Source of the DNA: Chamaecyparis obtusa
Lineage: Eukaryota > Streptophyta > Pinopsida > Cupressales > Cupressaceae
Length of the DNA: 64,000 bases
Assembly (NCBI GenBank): GCA_027943335.1
Contig: BSBK01001537.1
Span: 1,630,501-1,694,500 of the forward strand
Reading direction: 5' to 3'
Made by a program: the position numbers and the translations under genes. This document shows positions 46,839 through 59,363 of the stretch, in pieces. Every line of letters begins with the position of its first letter. Within the stretch, counting starts at the first letter, position 1. The notes beneath the pieces are model-generated. The model was given only the letters and a program-made list of their open reading frames with translations. It was not told the origin of the DNA and searched no databases.

Positions 46839-49256
46839 GGCATTCCGTCTATGGTTAAATATTTTGAAAAAATTCTAAACATCAGAAAAAGTCCTGAAAA
46901 AATGAACATCTTGGTGAAAACCTAGCAATAGGCACCTTGATGATTCACAAAAAAATCAAAAAATATCAAAAGTACAAAAAAATTGAAAAAAAATGAAAAA
47001 TACAAAAAAAATTGAAAAAAAATGAAAAATACAAAAAAAAAAGAAAAAAGTGCCTTGGTGAAAACAGGCGCCTTGGTAGCAAAAATAGAATCTCTGCCAA
47101 GATGGTGAAAACTCGGCAAACGAGCGCCACTTGTTCCAAATGCTCCATCTATCAGTGCAATCTTGGTCTTTCCCAGCTTTCAGTCTTGCTTTAGTTTGTA
47201 CATATCTCCCAGTTTGTTTCAACATTTCCAGTTTTCAATAAGTCGGTCTGTACACCAACCAGCTCAAAGCGTCTATATCCTATCAATGTTTAACACTTGG
47301 GGGCAATCAATGTCATATCCTATGGTCTCCCCTGTATCTTAGACAGATCATATCTAGTCAAAGTCCTTTGAAGCTTCATGTGAGTCAGTCAGTCAGTCTT
47401 GTCTTCAGAAAAGATTTTGCATCTACAACAACGCAATCAAACATCAAAATTCAACTGAAAACAATCTATATATTTTTTTTACATGCTTTTATCTCTTTGT
47501 ATGCTTACTGATTCACATTGAGATTTTTGCATATTGTGTCCCTTCAAGCTCTTCGATGATGTCCTTTATAGGATTTAGAGAGTGATGACTGGGGGCATAA
47601 TCTTTTCTTTGTCTTCTACTTGTATGTGACAATCTAACAACTTTGAAAATTCCAGATTGAAATGGTGTCCGACTATAAGAGCCTCTATCTCAAATTGGAT
47701 GGTCATGCGTACCTCGACCATTGATACCCAGAAAATTCAAGGAAGTTTGATCTAACTATTGTTTTTTTGAGTAAGTTCTTTCTCCTACTGTGGAACACGA
47801 TCTTGCCTAAGGATGTGAATGATAAAGGGTCACTACGGGTCATTCACATGGGATTTAGAATGATCTCTTGACTGTTTGATGTGTTTGCAATGCAAGGCGT
47901 ATTCAGGTCATCACGACGTTTATGTTTTGATGCTTATACAAATTGCTATATCAAAATGGACATGATATTCAGGTCATCCTGGCGTTTGTGCCTTGGTGCT
48001 TATATCTAATTCGACATTCCAAAAACAAAATCAATATTCATATGTCCATGGTTGTTTGACCAGTGGGTGTTGTATTGGTTCTTGAGCGCATACAAATCGA
48101 TATTCATATGTCTATGGTTTCATAGCTAGTGGGCATTGTATTGATTTATCCGGTTACCTAAAGGTTCAATGATGATAACAAATTGACATATGATCAGTGA
48201 CTAGGTCCTAGGTCTTAGGTTGCATTTCATATTGCATGCTTCTTTGCATTTTTCATCTTTGCATGATCTCACAATGACTAAATGAACTTCAAAGCTTAAA
48301 CAATTCTTCATATCAATTCTTCAAATCTAACAAGAGCTGAATCTCACACGAAGGTTCCTCCAACGAAGCAGCAAGTAGAATCTTTTTTCAGAATCAAAAT
48401 TCAAATCTGAGATCATTTATATTATTAACTACTTGCATAATCGACCTTCAATCATCACAGAAATCCAGTATTCAACTTAACTGATTATCTAACATCAAAC
48501 TATCAAAATTTCAACTTGGTCAACCATGGTCAACTCATGGTCAAACCTAGTCAAACTTAGTCTCCAGGACCTTCCAACGATGCAGAATGCATTCTTGAAC
48601 GTGTACAACCACTTTTCCAATCAATCAGCATGCTTCTGAACTATCAACGCTGACTTTTTCTTGTCAGATTTCAATTTTAATCTCGAAGGGGGCATGGTAT
48701 TGCACATCAATTCAAAGTCTGTAAATCAAAATTCTATCGATCAAATCTATCAATATCTTTCATCAGTAAACAAGATAACAATCACGTCTAGTTACTGATT
48801 CATCAAAAAAGTCCTCATCGCTCGGGGCAAATCTATCATCACTTGGGGCATATCAAATTCATCAAGATCCATATCAATCTGGTATTCTCCTAATCTTGTA
48901 AACTGTATCAGTTTTTGCAACCATCAGATCATAGTGTTCTTTCCTTGGTTCTTCGGCAACTGAAGGGTTTGGATGTGATACCTGCTAGTTCTGCTAAGAC
49001 AATCGAGTCTAGAACCGGTCACTCACTTCTTAGCAATCCTAAGGTTTGGAATCAGGCGTTTTGACACTTTTTCGCAATCATAGGTTCATTTGTTGTTATA
49101 GTGAACATTATCTTTGGTCATTCAAGACCTATTATCTCCATATAAAATCAATATCAATCAGCTTCTGTCTCATATCAATTATCAATTTCAAACATCAGTT
49201 TCATATCTTTATCAAACACAAACTTTCTTTGAACCACTGCGCTTCGCACAGTAATT
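46839..49256 (+). other. Long 3' untranslated region of the gypsy element
   Basis: It contains the second GGTGAAAAC module (47,050-47,130) and short duplications: ATATTCAGGTCATC units at about 47,900-48,000, and ATATTCATATGTC(C/T)ATGG units at about 48,035-48,150. I see no ORF. Confidence 0.6.
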
Positions 49257-49271
49257 CAAAGAGGGGCAAAA
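49257..49271 (+). other. Polypurine tract of the gypsy element
   Basis: CAAAGAGGGGCAAAA lies immediately before the TG of the right LTR. Confidence 0.8.
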
Positions 49272-50565
49272 TGTAATACCCCAAAAATGGGCTATAAGTT
49301 CATTAATCTCCTACATCTTCAATTCGAACAAAATCGACATCAAAGTCCTAATCTAAGGCCGATCTAAACATCATCGAATCATAATTGATTATTTTAAATT
49401 CTGCATCGGGGAATATTCCTAGTAATATTCCTAATTATCATAATTATCTTTAATTTTATAATTATTTGGCAATAAATCACATTTATCCTAAAATTTGATT
49501 AATTAAATATTTTGCATATTTAATTAATTAGATTTAATATTTGCCACTTAATTGTTTAATTAAATTTAATTCTATCTATTATTAATTGTATTATTTAATT
49601 TTGACAATAAATCAAAATTCCTATCTTTAATTGATTAAATTCTTATTTAATTAATTAAAGCATGTTGTCATTATTTAATAATATAATTTTTAATAAAAGT
49701 TTGGTAAAATAGTTAATTAACCCATAAATTAATTATTTTATTTCAAAAAGCAGTTAAGTTGAGAATAAATCACTTTAGTTATTTATTAAATCATAATTAT
49801 CCATGTGCACATTCAAGGACCAGTTAAACTCAAAATTGGAAAATCAATGCAAGTTGTTAGCTTTTTGAAACTCAACATCTTTTTGAGTTTTAAAGTGGAT
49901 CTAAACTTCTAATTCGAGTTGAACTGTGCTTTTGCATGATTTTTGTGACTTAATTATCTGTTATTTAAAAATAACTCAAAAATCAACCTGAATTATTTGA
50001 GTGATTTATGGCTTTCCTCCATGCACCTCCAAAGCCTTGGATTTCTATAAAAACAAGGCTCATCTCTTCATAATTCATCTCTCAATCATCTCTCAAATTT
50101 GCATCCAAGCATCTCATATTTTTGCACAATCACGTTGGAGAATTGGAATTGGGAGAATCAAAGCTTATTGCGAATCAAGGCTATTGTGAGATCAATTTGT
50201 TTTTTTTTTACATTCATTTAGATTTTTTTTCATATCATTGTTAGATCATTTTAGCATATCAATTTTCATATTAGCATAGATTCATATCAGTTTTTATCAT
50301 TCTTATTGCATAGAAAATTCAAAAATATAGATTAATTACATTCATATTTTATATCTAGATCAATTGCATTCAAATCCTTCATTTAGGTGTCGTCTAGGTC
50401 ACTGATCTCGATAACAATCTGAGAACATTAATCTCGCACCTACTAGAAGGCAGTAAATCGCTTGGTTAAATTAGATTTCAATTTTGCACGATTTGATTAT
50501 AGCTAACCTCTAATGTTTTACTGAAGTAATGTGTTTACAAATCAGGTACAATTTTCACACACACA
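49272..50565 (+). repeat. 3' LTR of the gypsy element
   Basis: 1294 bp, partner of 38880-40173. Roughly half of the visible mismatches fall in the last 165 bp. Confidence 0.93.
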
Positions 50566-50570
50566 TTGGT

Positions 50571-51235
50571 AGTCAAGGATAGTTTTGTCCCCCTCCCCCC
50601 CCCCCCCCCTCGTTTCCTCTGTTTGCAGGAAGGGCGATTTTGGGTTTGTTGGTATCATCGGCGATGGTGTTGCTGGCTCTGCACCTGTGGTGGCTCAAAA
50701 ATTTGCTTTCCCAGTTAGAGATTTTTTTGAGAGTGATGCTGGCACGGTCTCTCTGTCTATTGTTGGTCATGTCTCTTAGGGAATTGTCGGCTCTGTCTCT
50801 GGTCCTTCTTTGGATTATGTTGGTCTCTCTTCTATGGGTATTGTGGCTCCAACATTGGATTCGTTGGCCTGGCAGGATGCGGTCACTAAGGTGGAAGAGG
50901 GTTGGATCACAGTTAAAGGCAAAAATTCTAAGATGTCTACGCTCTCTTTTGATATGACCTTTCATTCCTACAAGGGTAGGGATAAAGGTATATCTTAATG
51001 GTTTTCTAGTTGTAGGTGTTGGGGTTGGATTTTTTTCTAGTCCTCATTTCCTTGTTTTTGGTTGCATGTTGATTTTGTTCATGCAATGTTTATTTTGGGT
51101 TGTAGGGGCATGCTGGTAAAACCCTCGTTTTGGTCTTGAACTGTTCCTTGTTGAGGGTTTTCATGGTTTATTTTTTGTGACCATCTTGTAAAGGGTTTCG
51201 GGTCCCTTCAAAACGTGTTTTTGCTTTATTCAAAA
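50571..51235 (+). pseudogene. LINE G ORF1 C-terminus and 3' tail
   Basis: After a C homopolymer (about 50,588-50,608) plus-strand frames give GPSLDYVGLSSMGIVAPTLD and EEGWITVKGKNSKMSTLS (to about 50,945), typical of the end of plant LINE ORF1. From about 51,000 a T/G-rich tail follows with ATCTTGTAAAGGGTTTCGGG and GTCCCTTCAAAACG, ending TTTATTCAAAAACA. No ORF2 is present before this tail. Confidence 0.7.
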
Positions 51236-51252
51236 ACAATTTTAAAGGTTTT

Positions 51253-52867
51253 TGAGGTATGTGCAAAGTTTTGAGATTATAATCAAATACTACATGTATA
51301 GGTTGCATAGTGTTGGAATGCATTAAAAAAATAGAGCTATTGTTAGTAACTTTAGCGATCAAACATACTATATTGCCTACAAAGAAATTTCAAAACACTA
51401 AGGGTAAATGCTAATGTGCTTGACGAAGTTGGATTAACATTTAGGGTTTGAGTCATTAGACAAATGCTTGGAGCGATGAAAATTGCAAAAAACTATTAGG
51501 AATTGCTATCAATTGTGCCTCTAAACCTCTCCACATTAAGTAACAACCAAAAGAAAAAGATTAGCCCTACCTCTTAATGATTTTGCAAAGGGTGAAATGT
51601 CTAAGATTTAGACCTCGTTAAACCTCTACACAAAACCATGATTAGTAGAAAATTCACCCAATTCGTAAAATGTCACCCTAAAAAATATTAATTTAACAAA
51701 AATAATTACATTCTTTATAGGTACAAATCATGTATGTTTTTACGTGTAAGACCCTAAAGTAATGTGTAATTTTACAATATCAAATATTATCATTTTGATA
51801 GGCATTCCTAATTAATTTGAGCCTTTTAGACTCAACAATGATATTTGTTTGGTTTTATACCACTATTGAACTCTAATACCATATAAGAATCAAAGATTCT
51901 CAATTGTTTACCTTTGAGTGATGTTTAACCTTACTATCATTTAGTCAAAAACTTTATTCTAGACTTGGAGAAATTACTTCAAAATTAAATAAAAAATCAA
52001 CGTAACAACATCATCCTCCTAAATATGGCACACATAGAAACCATAAAAAAACAATTAATTTACATTCACTCTCTTCATAATACCTATCCTAAATTATACA
52101 TCATATTCCTTATTTTTCAACAAATTTTAACCATTCATGAACACTATGATCATATGCTTTGTTCACGATCAAGACCTCCATATTCTCAAATCATTGGGCC
52201 CACATTGTATGTGAATTGGTTGCATGTTTTTCAATCATAATGTCTAATTATATTAGAAAAAGACCTGTTTACGTGAGAAGATATTGTATGTTGCATTACT
52301 GTTTTAAGGTTAAAATAGAAAAAGAAACATTTGACTAGCGTTTACAATGGGGCCCCCAAGTATGTTAGATAAAGACATGATTGTTGTGCGTGCGGAGATC
52401 TAGGGCACGCCATTTATTCGTCTAATTTGCGGGAGACATGGAATTATGATAATTTCATCATTTGCCACCAAACGTGGGGAACACTTCATTGGGTGAAAAT
52501 TATTTAGACTATTTCTACATATAAACATACACTCAACAAAAGTACAATCACATTATGAACGTCCAACATGCTTCCTTGCCTTGCACATTTATGACACCTA
52601 AAAAGCTTCTTGGTGCCCAAAAGTAGTGCTCTATATTTTTCTTAGGAGTAGATGCCACATAATAGAAAATTTGGGAAATAAAATAATATATAATGTATTT
52701 ATGAAAAGGAGGTGGTAAGTTCAAATGATAGGTAAGGTATGTATATTTAGGTTGTAGTAGAATTAAGTGTGTTATAAAGCTTACATGGTATTCTCATATT
52801 ACTATATGTTACATGTGATTCATTTATGACTATATGATATTGTGAACTATAAAAGGATCTATTTTCT
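51253..52867. other. AT-rich DNA without a recognisable gene
   Basis: Only short frames; no repeat pair or RNA gene seen. Confidence 0.45.
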
Positions 52868-52881
52868 TTTCATTTCATGTT

Positions 52882-54701
52882 TTTTATTAATTAGGCAGTA
52901 AGACAAGGGGGCTGGCCCTTGCAAGATCAAGGCTTGAAGGTAAGAAATCAGACCATCAAGAAGCCCATGGTAAAAACAACAAAGACAAATAAGATAGAAT
53001 ACAAAGCACAAAGACTTTAGCCCAAAAAGAAAGGGTCAAACTCACTCAACAAGAGAAGAAGAGTGAGAGTTCTTCCTACGTCGTCTGACAATTGGCCAAG
53101 CAATACTATCCTTAGGCTCCCCAATGAAGGAGACTTTGCTAGGGCAGTTGTCAGCGCAATGACCAGAGTGTTGTAGACACTGAGCAACATCAACAAAAAC
53201 TTGATGCAGAGCAGAAGCAGAAGTGGAGGGAGTGAAAAATTTCTTATGACTAGATGAAGTTGCATCAGGGAAATTAGGGGCAGCAACAAGAGTTATAGTA
53301 GGAGCAAGACTCAAATTAGTAGTAGAAGCTTGACCCCAATCTGTAGCAGAAGCCTAACCCTGGTCTATTGCAGGGGCCTTGTTAATATTTTCCGCAAGGA
53401 TTTCATCTTCGTTATCAGCCTGTGAATCCTCAGAGGAGAAATCAAAATGAGAGTTAGAAGCACAAATTGTCAAATTGTCATTGCTCAAAGCCTTCCACCA
53501 AGAAGCAACACCTTTTCGGCATAGAAGAACGCAATTAGTAGCTATGTGTCCAGTAGAGAAGCAATGTTGACAACAAAAGGGAAGCCCCTCATAATCTAGC
53601 ACTTGAGTCCACACCCTTTCCCCAACCATGAGCAACATGTCTCCTAGAAGCAATTGTGAGGCATCCATATCAACCAAAATACAGGTGAAAGTAGAATGAC
53701 CCATAATAGTCGTAGCTTCATCCACCTTCAAGAAACGGCCACGAGAGTTCCCAACGACCTCAAAGAAAGACATCTCCCAGAAATGGAGTGGGACATTTAG
53801 AAGGTGAACCCGCATTGAACACACATTGAGTGGTTTAGTAAGAGGGTTGAATGAAACTATCTAGGGTTTGGTAGAAAGGGAGTGATTCCCCCAAACCCAC
53901 AATTTGTTCAAAACCAAATCATGATCTTCAAAAGAAAAAAATAAAGCAATAAGAAACCCCTTAGCACAAGGGTAGAGCTCAATGTCACCAAAGACTAATG
54001 GCCTCCAAGAGTTGGTTAGCCAGTAGTGTGAATCTGAAAGAGAGGGCCAAAGGCCAACGAATCTATCAACCAACCCATGGCTTTGGTAGAACTCCACTTT
54101 GTCCACCACTTTCAGGTCACAAACCACCACATGTGAGGTCTTGGCACAAGAAATGGGATGAGCTTTCACCTATAAAGAGATGGTAGCAATAGATTTGATA
54201 GCATGAGCATAACTCTTGCCACCAATAGTAGTAAATTTTGGGGGGAACCCCTCCTGTGACAACCATAGGACTCGAACCCACACCAGGAGCCGAAAGAGCA
54301 GTCTCTAGCACAAGTAGGGGGGTAGTGGAATGTTGCCTAGTGAGCAAAGCAGAGAGAGCCCTGAGACCAATGCCAATACCCAAAAAAGAGGGTCCAAGGG
54401 CTAGTCCAGTAGCTGACGGCCCAAAGACAATTGTCGGCAAAGAAGGGGTAGCAAATTTGAGGGAAACACCCGTTGAATAGGAATGAGGGCCGTTGGCAAC
54501 AATGACGATGACCAAAGGCCCACACAGAGAAAAATCCCCAGCAACGACCAATAGCCCACACTGTGTAGAGAAACCAACATCAGACAACATAGGTGGTAGC
54601 CCCCGCGAAGATGTCCCAATACTAGATGAAGCTAGGAGAGTGGGAGAGAAGGAATGCAGTCTGTTAGCCATTCAAAAAAGATGATTACAATGTTTTGATT
54701 A
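52882..54701 (-). mobile_element. LINE H: ORF1-only L1-type element with 14-bp target duplications
   Basis: A perfect 14-bp direct repeat TTTCATTTCATGTT flanks it (52868-52881 and 54702-54715). On the minus strand it begins just before an ATG (54671), carries one ORF1, then about 150 bp of 3' sequence ending TTAATTAATAAAAA against the left repeat, as expected for a LINE 3' end. Total length is 1.82 kb. There is no ORF2. Confidence 0.85.
53042..54671 (-). pseudogene. LINE H ORF1: DUF4283 domain and intact zinc knuckle, lightly broken
   Basis: From ATG 54671 the first frame (184 codons) is Ser/Leu/Gly-rich, then shifts near 54,165 into the DUF4283 frame (MKAHPISCAKTSHVVVC from 54169; ELYPCAKGFLIALFFSFEDH). 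A stop at 53861-53863 precedes the rest of the domain (LLNVPLHFWEMSFFEVVGNS). The knuckle CQHC-x4-H-x4-C at 53531-53572 is complete. A stop near 53,354 precedes a tail ending PIVRRRRKNSHSSS at 53042. The product would be about 540 residues: an RNA-binding ORF1 protein of plant L1-type LINEs. Two stops and one frameshift. Confidence 0.82.
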
Positions 54702-54715
54702 TTTCATTTCATGTT

Positions 54716-55869
54716 CATATTGATGAATCACTATGGATAATCTTAATTTTTTATTTATTTTAGATTTAGGAAAAATAGAATGACATTATGTTATATACTA
54801 TTTAATTATAAAGATCTTTTGAATTTGGTATGTAGTTATCTTAAAGTTAACTCTTTGATTATTCTATTGGAGAGGGTAGTTTAAAAAAATAGTAGACTTT
54901 TTAATCGAAAATCATAATAGACAATACAAGATTTAAAAAATAGATATCACTTGAACCTAATTTGGATATCATCTATCAAAAGTGTTTATATGAAATCGAC
55001 TTTGTTACTATCATTTGATCTCATAGACCACTCAATCTTATTCGCATTATTTAAAAATTTATTCATTGAACTTTTGGTTATGTACACTTTACTTTGGCGT
55101 AAATTGCAAAGATAAAATGCAATGACCATCTAAGTGATTTTGTAGAACTATTTTACCACATAGTGACAATTTCACTTTACATTAAAAGTGAAGATTGAAA
55201 GACTATTACAAATATGTAAGGTTAATAATTTTTCAATTAAAAAATAAAGATATAAAATATGAATCCAATTAAATTATTAAGGAAATCAATTTAGACCATA
55301 ACTAAACCTATATTAAAATAGAAATAAGATGGATTATAATTGTACCTAAAAATGTGAACATTATCTAATGATGTGTTATAAAACATAGATGGCATCTTAT
55401 ATCTTGAAGATTGAAATAGTGTATATGGAGCTAAGATAATTAAACATTGACAACTTGAGTTCTGAGTACAAAATCATTGTAGTGGTCTTATCTTCTTGTT
55501 AAAGTGATTTCTTGTATTTTATATGATCCTTAAAAAAAATTATTACCTATAAGATCTCTTTACCTTCTAATATTTAAGGTAAGGAAAATGAGGGTGTTGC
55601 TAAAGAGTATCATTGGGCTTTATGTACAAGGATTGAAGTCTAGTACTTCCTTGCATCTTAATCAATCCATAAGGGTAAACATGGTAATATCAAAGAGGCA
55701 ATTGTGTGCAATATGTTTTCATGGTAATGAATATCATCAAGTCAATTTTGTTTTTTTAAAGTGTTAATATGAGTCACTGAGTGATTGCATTAAATAGTGT
55801 ACTAAGAATGTGTTTTACAATTCATATCAATTGATTTAGATAATTATATTATTACATATATATGTGACA
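54716..55869. other. AT-rich DNA without a recognisable gene
   Basis: Nothing supported. Confidence 0.45.
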
Positions 55870-56985
55870 GGAAGTTAAGGTAGGGGAAAAAAATTCCGCA
55901 CTAACCTTGAGAGGAGGGCTATGCAACATTTTCTAGATTTTTATAATAGTTACAAAAATGTAACAAATAAATAAATAAATAGCATGCATATGACAACGCA
56001 ATTGTTTATGTGGGGAAAAAAATTCAGGAGAAAAACTCCACATTCAAAAAGTTGCTCAATATATTATTCAAAATAAAAAAACATATTACAATATACATGC
56101 AGAGCAAGCTTCTCACAAGAGCATCACCAGCAGAGATCTAGAGGCAACTCAACAACTATCAAAAAATTAGAACACATCACTATCCACAAAGATAATACAA
56201 AGCCCTCATAAAATAGGGTTTCCTTCTAGAGAAAACAAAGCACACAAAATATCTAGATCTATGACCTAATGATAAATCATCAAGATTGATAATGATAAAT
56301 TATACTCAAAATGTAGCTTTGGGAGAACTACCCTGAAACCTCCACTAGAATGTGCAACCTTTAGACTCCTTATCTGGGGGCATCCCCCCTCCCTCCTTGC
56401 AACTCACCACATGCATTTATTGATAGTAACCTTTTATTATTGTAAGATTGAGACACCATTTCCTAAACATTTCCCAATCATTGAACACCTTGCAAGAGAA
56501 ATGAGAGGGTTATCAACATCATGTTTTAATTATTAGGGATCAAGAGGCCCATATACTTTGACCATCATCTAAACTTCTATGTGCTCATAGCCTCAGTTGA
56601 AGAGCCTACAACATTAATCAAAGTCTCTACCTTAACAAGCTTGACCCTACCATCCTCAACTATATCTATAACAAAATGATTCTAAAAATCAATGTGTTTG
56701 GACCTAGCATTAAACATCAGATTCTTATCTAATAAAATCACACTCTTTATGCCATAATAAACTTTTATTGTGTTTGCTACTGATTTAACAGGTTTTAAAT
56801 AACAAAGAGACAACAAACAAAATACACCTAGGGGTCAGCCATTTCCCATATTTAGCATATTCTATTTGACCTTGGGCCAACTAACAAGGCGACAATTCCT
56901 TCTACACTTTTGGCTTTGCAAAACCAAGGCAAGTACACTTGGGATTTGACAATTTTCTTCACAATTCCTCATTTATAATCCCTTT
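55870..56985 (-). mobile_element. 3' end of a decayed Ty1/copia element (E)
   Basis: RNase H remains (56560-56985) are followed, on the minus strand, by a purine tract (reverse complement GCAAGGAGGGAGGGGGA at 56383-56400). An LTR-like sequence then starts TGCCCCCAGATAAGG at 56382 and runs left to about 55,870. The left LTR end and TSD could not be fixed. The rest of the element to the right is not recognisable. Confidence 0.65.
56560..56985 (-). pseudogene. Copia RNase H remnant of element E
   Basis: The minus strand gives LPWFCKAKSVEGIVAL (matching the SWxSKKQxxVALST region). After shifts comes YYGIKSVILLDKNLMFNARS, followed by KHID, and then VEDGRVKLVKVETLINV and MGLL. This is the order CDNxSAI..NPVFHARTKHID...V.DG.v.l..V.T..N.AD of copia RNase H. 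Several stops make it a relic. Confidence 0.78.
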
Positions 56986-57740
56986 AAGCAGATCTGGTCA
57001 CCAAAAGTTCTTTTACTAAATGCTACTAAATATATTTGAAAGCAGCCAACATTTCATCTATTAGATCACAATATTAAGAGAAGACCATCCTTAAAACCCT
57101 TTTTCTTCTAAGTGTGATTTAGTTGAATTTTGATGTTTATTTTCAGCTATGAACAACATAAAACATTTGCTTGATTTCTTAAAAACTGATTAGTGCCTTA
57201 TCCAATTTTATTATCTTAGAGTCACAGAACCACAATGAAAATTATGACCTATTTATTCACTTTGTAAATAAATGTATCAATTTTTAATCATAGACCTCAT
57301 GCTTACAACATCTTTTATCATATTTTAGTGACCTTATCAAATCATAGAAGCATTTACTCAGTTCCTTGAACCAATAGCAACAATGAGAAGATATACAACT
57401 TAAAATAGTTGCAAATGAAATTTAAGACTTGCTCAAATATTCATAAAATCAACAAAACATAATAAGAGGAGACAAGATTTTAGACACAAATATCCCTACA
57501 ATGCTTTAGTATTAATCTCCTTGAAAAAAGTACATTCATTGTGTTTTCTACAATAACTTTGACAAAATAACTCAAAAGCAAGAACTATCAACTTTCTTGA
57601 TTAAAGCTTAATCTCAAATACAAGCATGAAACATTCTATAACTGTACATCGCCTGAAACATTCTATAGAATTAGGGTTGCAACAAGCTTCAGAAATGGGA
57701 AGTTAATATGTGTCACATTGTAATATGATACAACAATGCA
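56986..57740. other. Unassigned, possibly older part of element E
   Basis: No recognisable pol motif on either strand; AT-rich. Confidence 0.4.
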
Positions 57741-58495
57741 ATGGTCCCAATCAGTACTGAGAGGGGAGGGGTGATTCATCACCCACTAGATGGGTGAACT
57801 CCAGATGTATCATGTGGAAACCCAAAGCGGGAGAAACCACGGTGTGAGTAGACCTTACAATTGTTGCACTCGTCAGAAGTGCGCCCTATTAGGAGCCTTC
57901 CCTATTAAAAGATTACAAGCGCATTGTTAGATGTGACCCGGTTAAGGGATTTAGGAAATAAGGCCTGCTAAAGCCTATCTTGTTAGAGGATTTTATAAAA
58001 TCTACTAGATGTCACCCGGTTAAGGGATTTAATACAAGGGACCTATTAATGTCCACCCAAATAATGAAATTTTTTCTATTGCAATTTTCAGAGAGAAATA
58101 GAGGGTTTGATCCTTTTGAGATGGCTTTGCTAAGCCTAAAAAGATCATTGTATTCATCAACTAAGAATCATCACTAGGCACCTCAAGTATGTTCTCTCTA
58201 GATTTTTGTGCTTCCTTTCACACTCTTCTCTTCTTCTTTTCTTCACCTTTTCGTAGCTTTGTTCAGCGTACAGGTTCACTCTTTTTCTTCTTGGTAGAAT
58301 GAAGGCAAATGATATTCTTCACAGGCTGAATAATAAATAGACTTCCTTCTCTTCCTGCTTTTTGCATGTGCAACCTCTGTAAAGATCTCCTTTGGATCCA
58401 TCATCTAGTTGAGTCTCATTTCAGAGAGGAAACATCAGATGCATGCAAAAAAGCATTTTTTATTTTGTAAAGGAAACAACAGATGCGTGTTGCTT
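57741..58495 (+). repeat. LTR-like DNA with a duplicated CCCGGTTAAGGG block
   Basis: A GTACTGAGAGGGGAGGGGTG stretch at about 57,754 is followed by a 78-bp spaced duplication of ATGTSACCCGGTTAAGGGAT (57931 and 58009). The look is of a retroelement LTR or leader, but no partner LTR or target duplication is in the window. Confidence 0.35.
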
Positions 58496-58917
58496 ACTTT
58501 CCTTATCTTGAGATTCCGCCATGTTTTAATATCATAATTTTTGGCATTAAATCCTTTGATTGTGCCTTGCACTGATCTTTTCTGTAACATGAAGTCCTTC
58601 GTGTTTTGTGCAAAAAATCTCGGTAGAAGAGCCACTTAAGTGTTTGTCAACTATGACTTTCACCGGTTCATTAGTCTCGATGATATCTCACTGATCGGAT
58701 GTGTGTCACATACTTTCCTTATCTTGAGATTTCGCCATGTTTTAATGCCATAATTTTTGGCATTAAATCCTTCGATTGTTCCTTGCACTGATCTTTTTCT
58801 TAACACAAAGTCCTCCATGTTTTGTGCAACAAATCTTGATAAAAGAGTCACTTAAGTGTTTGTCAACTATGACTTTCACTGGTTCATTAGTCTCGATGAT
58901 ATCTCACTGATCATAAA
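58496..58917. repeat. Tandem duplication with a period of 216 bp
   Basis: 58496-58711 and 58712-58917 align end to end from ACTTTCCTTATCTTGAGATT to CTCACTGATC, with about 10% differences by eye. CCGGTTCATTAGTCTCGATG is part of each unit. Confidence 0.85.
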
Positions 58918-59363
58918 TGATTAGTTTACATCCTTCGGTAGTGTACAAGTCTTTGAATTCACCTATCACTCTTCCTTTCTTTGTCTACACCGGTTTGGTT
59001 CCTCGATTCCGGTCATACATTTTACTGGTCACTGATCCTGTTACTGATTAGTTACTTCACCGGTCATAGTACTTCTTCCTGCTCAACATGTGTAACCAGT
59101 TTCCTAACCAGTCACTCTCGTTGATTGTACATGTTTACTATTATTGTCACCTATTCACTGTTTGACCAATGTTAGCTTTAGACATCAATGAGAACACTAG
59201 TTTTCCATATATCAGTTACATCCTTACTGGTTAATACCAACACAATGTTTGTTAAAATATGACAAAAATTCATCATCAAAACTTCAACTCCAATAGAAAA
59301 TAAGGAAACCGATGAAAAGGGGGCTTTATCCTTGTCTTGATTTTGGCACCATCTAGACACATG

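Larger units (their letters stand above)
38880..50565 (+). mobile_element. Ty3/gypsy LTR retrotransposon with most of pol missing
   Basis: Two LTRs of exactly 1294 bp (38880-40173 and 49272-50565) start TGTAATACCCC and end CACACACA. The perfect 5-bp repeat TTGGT lies outside both (38875-38879 and 50566-50570). A GGCACCCACCGTGGGGC primer region follows the left LTR and a purine tract (CAAAGAGGGGCAAAA) precedes the right. The interior has a long leader, a gag-like frame, a minisatellite, the C-terminal end of a gypsy integrase and a long 3' region. Protease, reverse transcriptase, RNase H and the integrase catalytic core are absent, so it is non-autonomous. I count about 24 LTR differences (1.9%). 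Confidence 0.93.

Noticed and set aside
53042..54169. Host zinc-knuckle RNA-binding gene
   Set aside because: The DUF4283 plus CX2CX4HX4C order, 14-bp TSDs and an A-rich 3' end make it a LINE ORF1.
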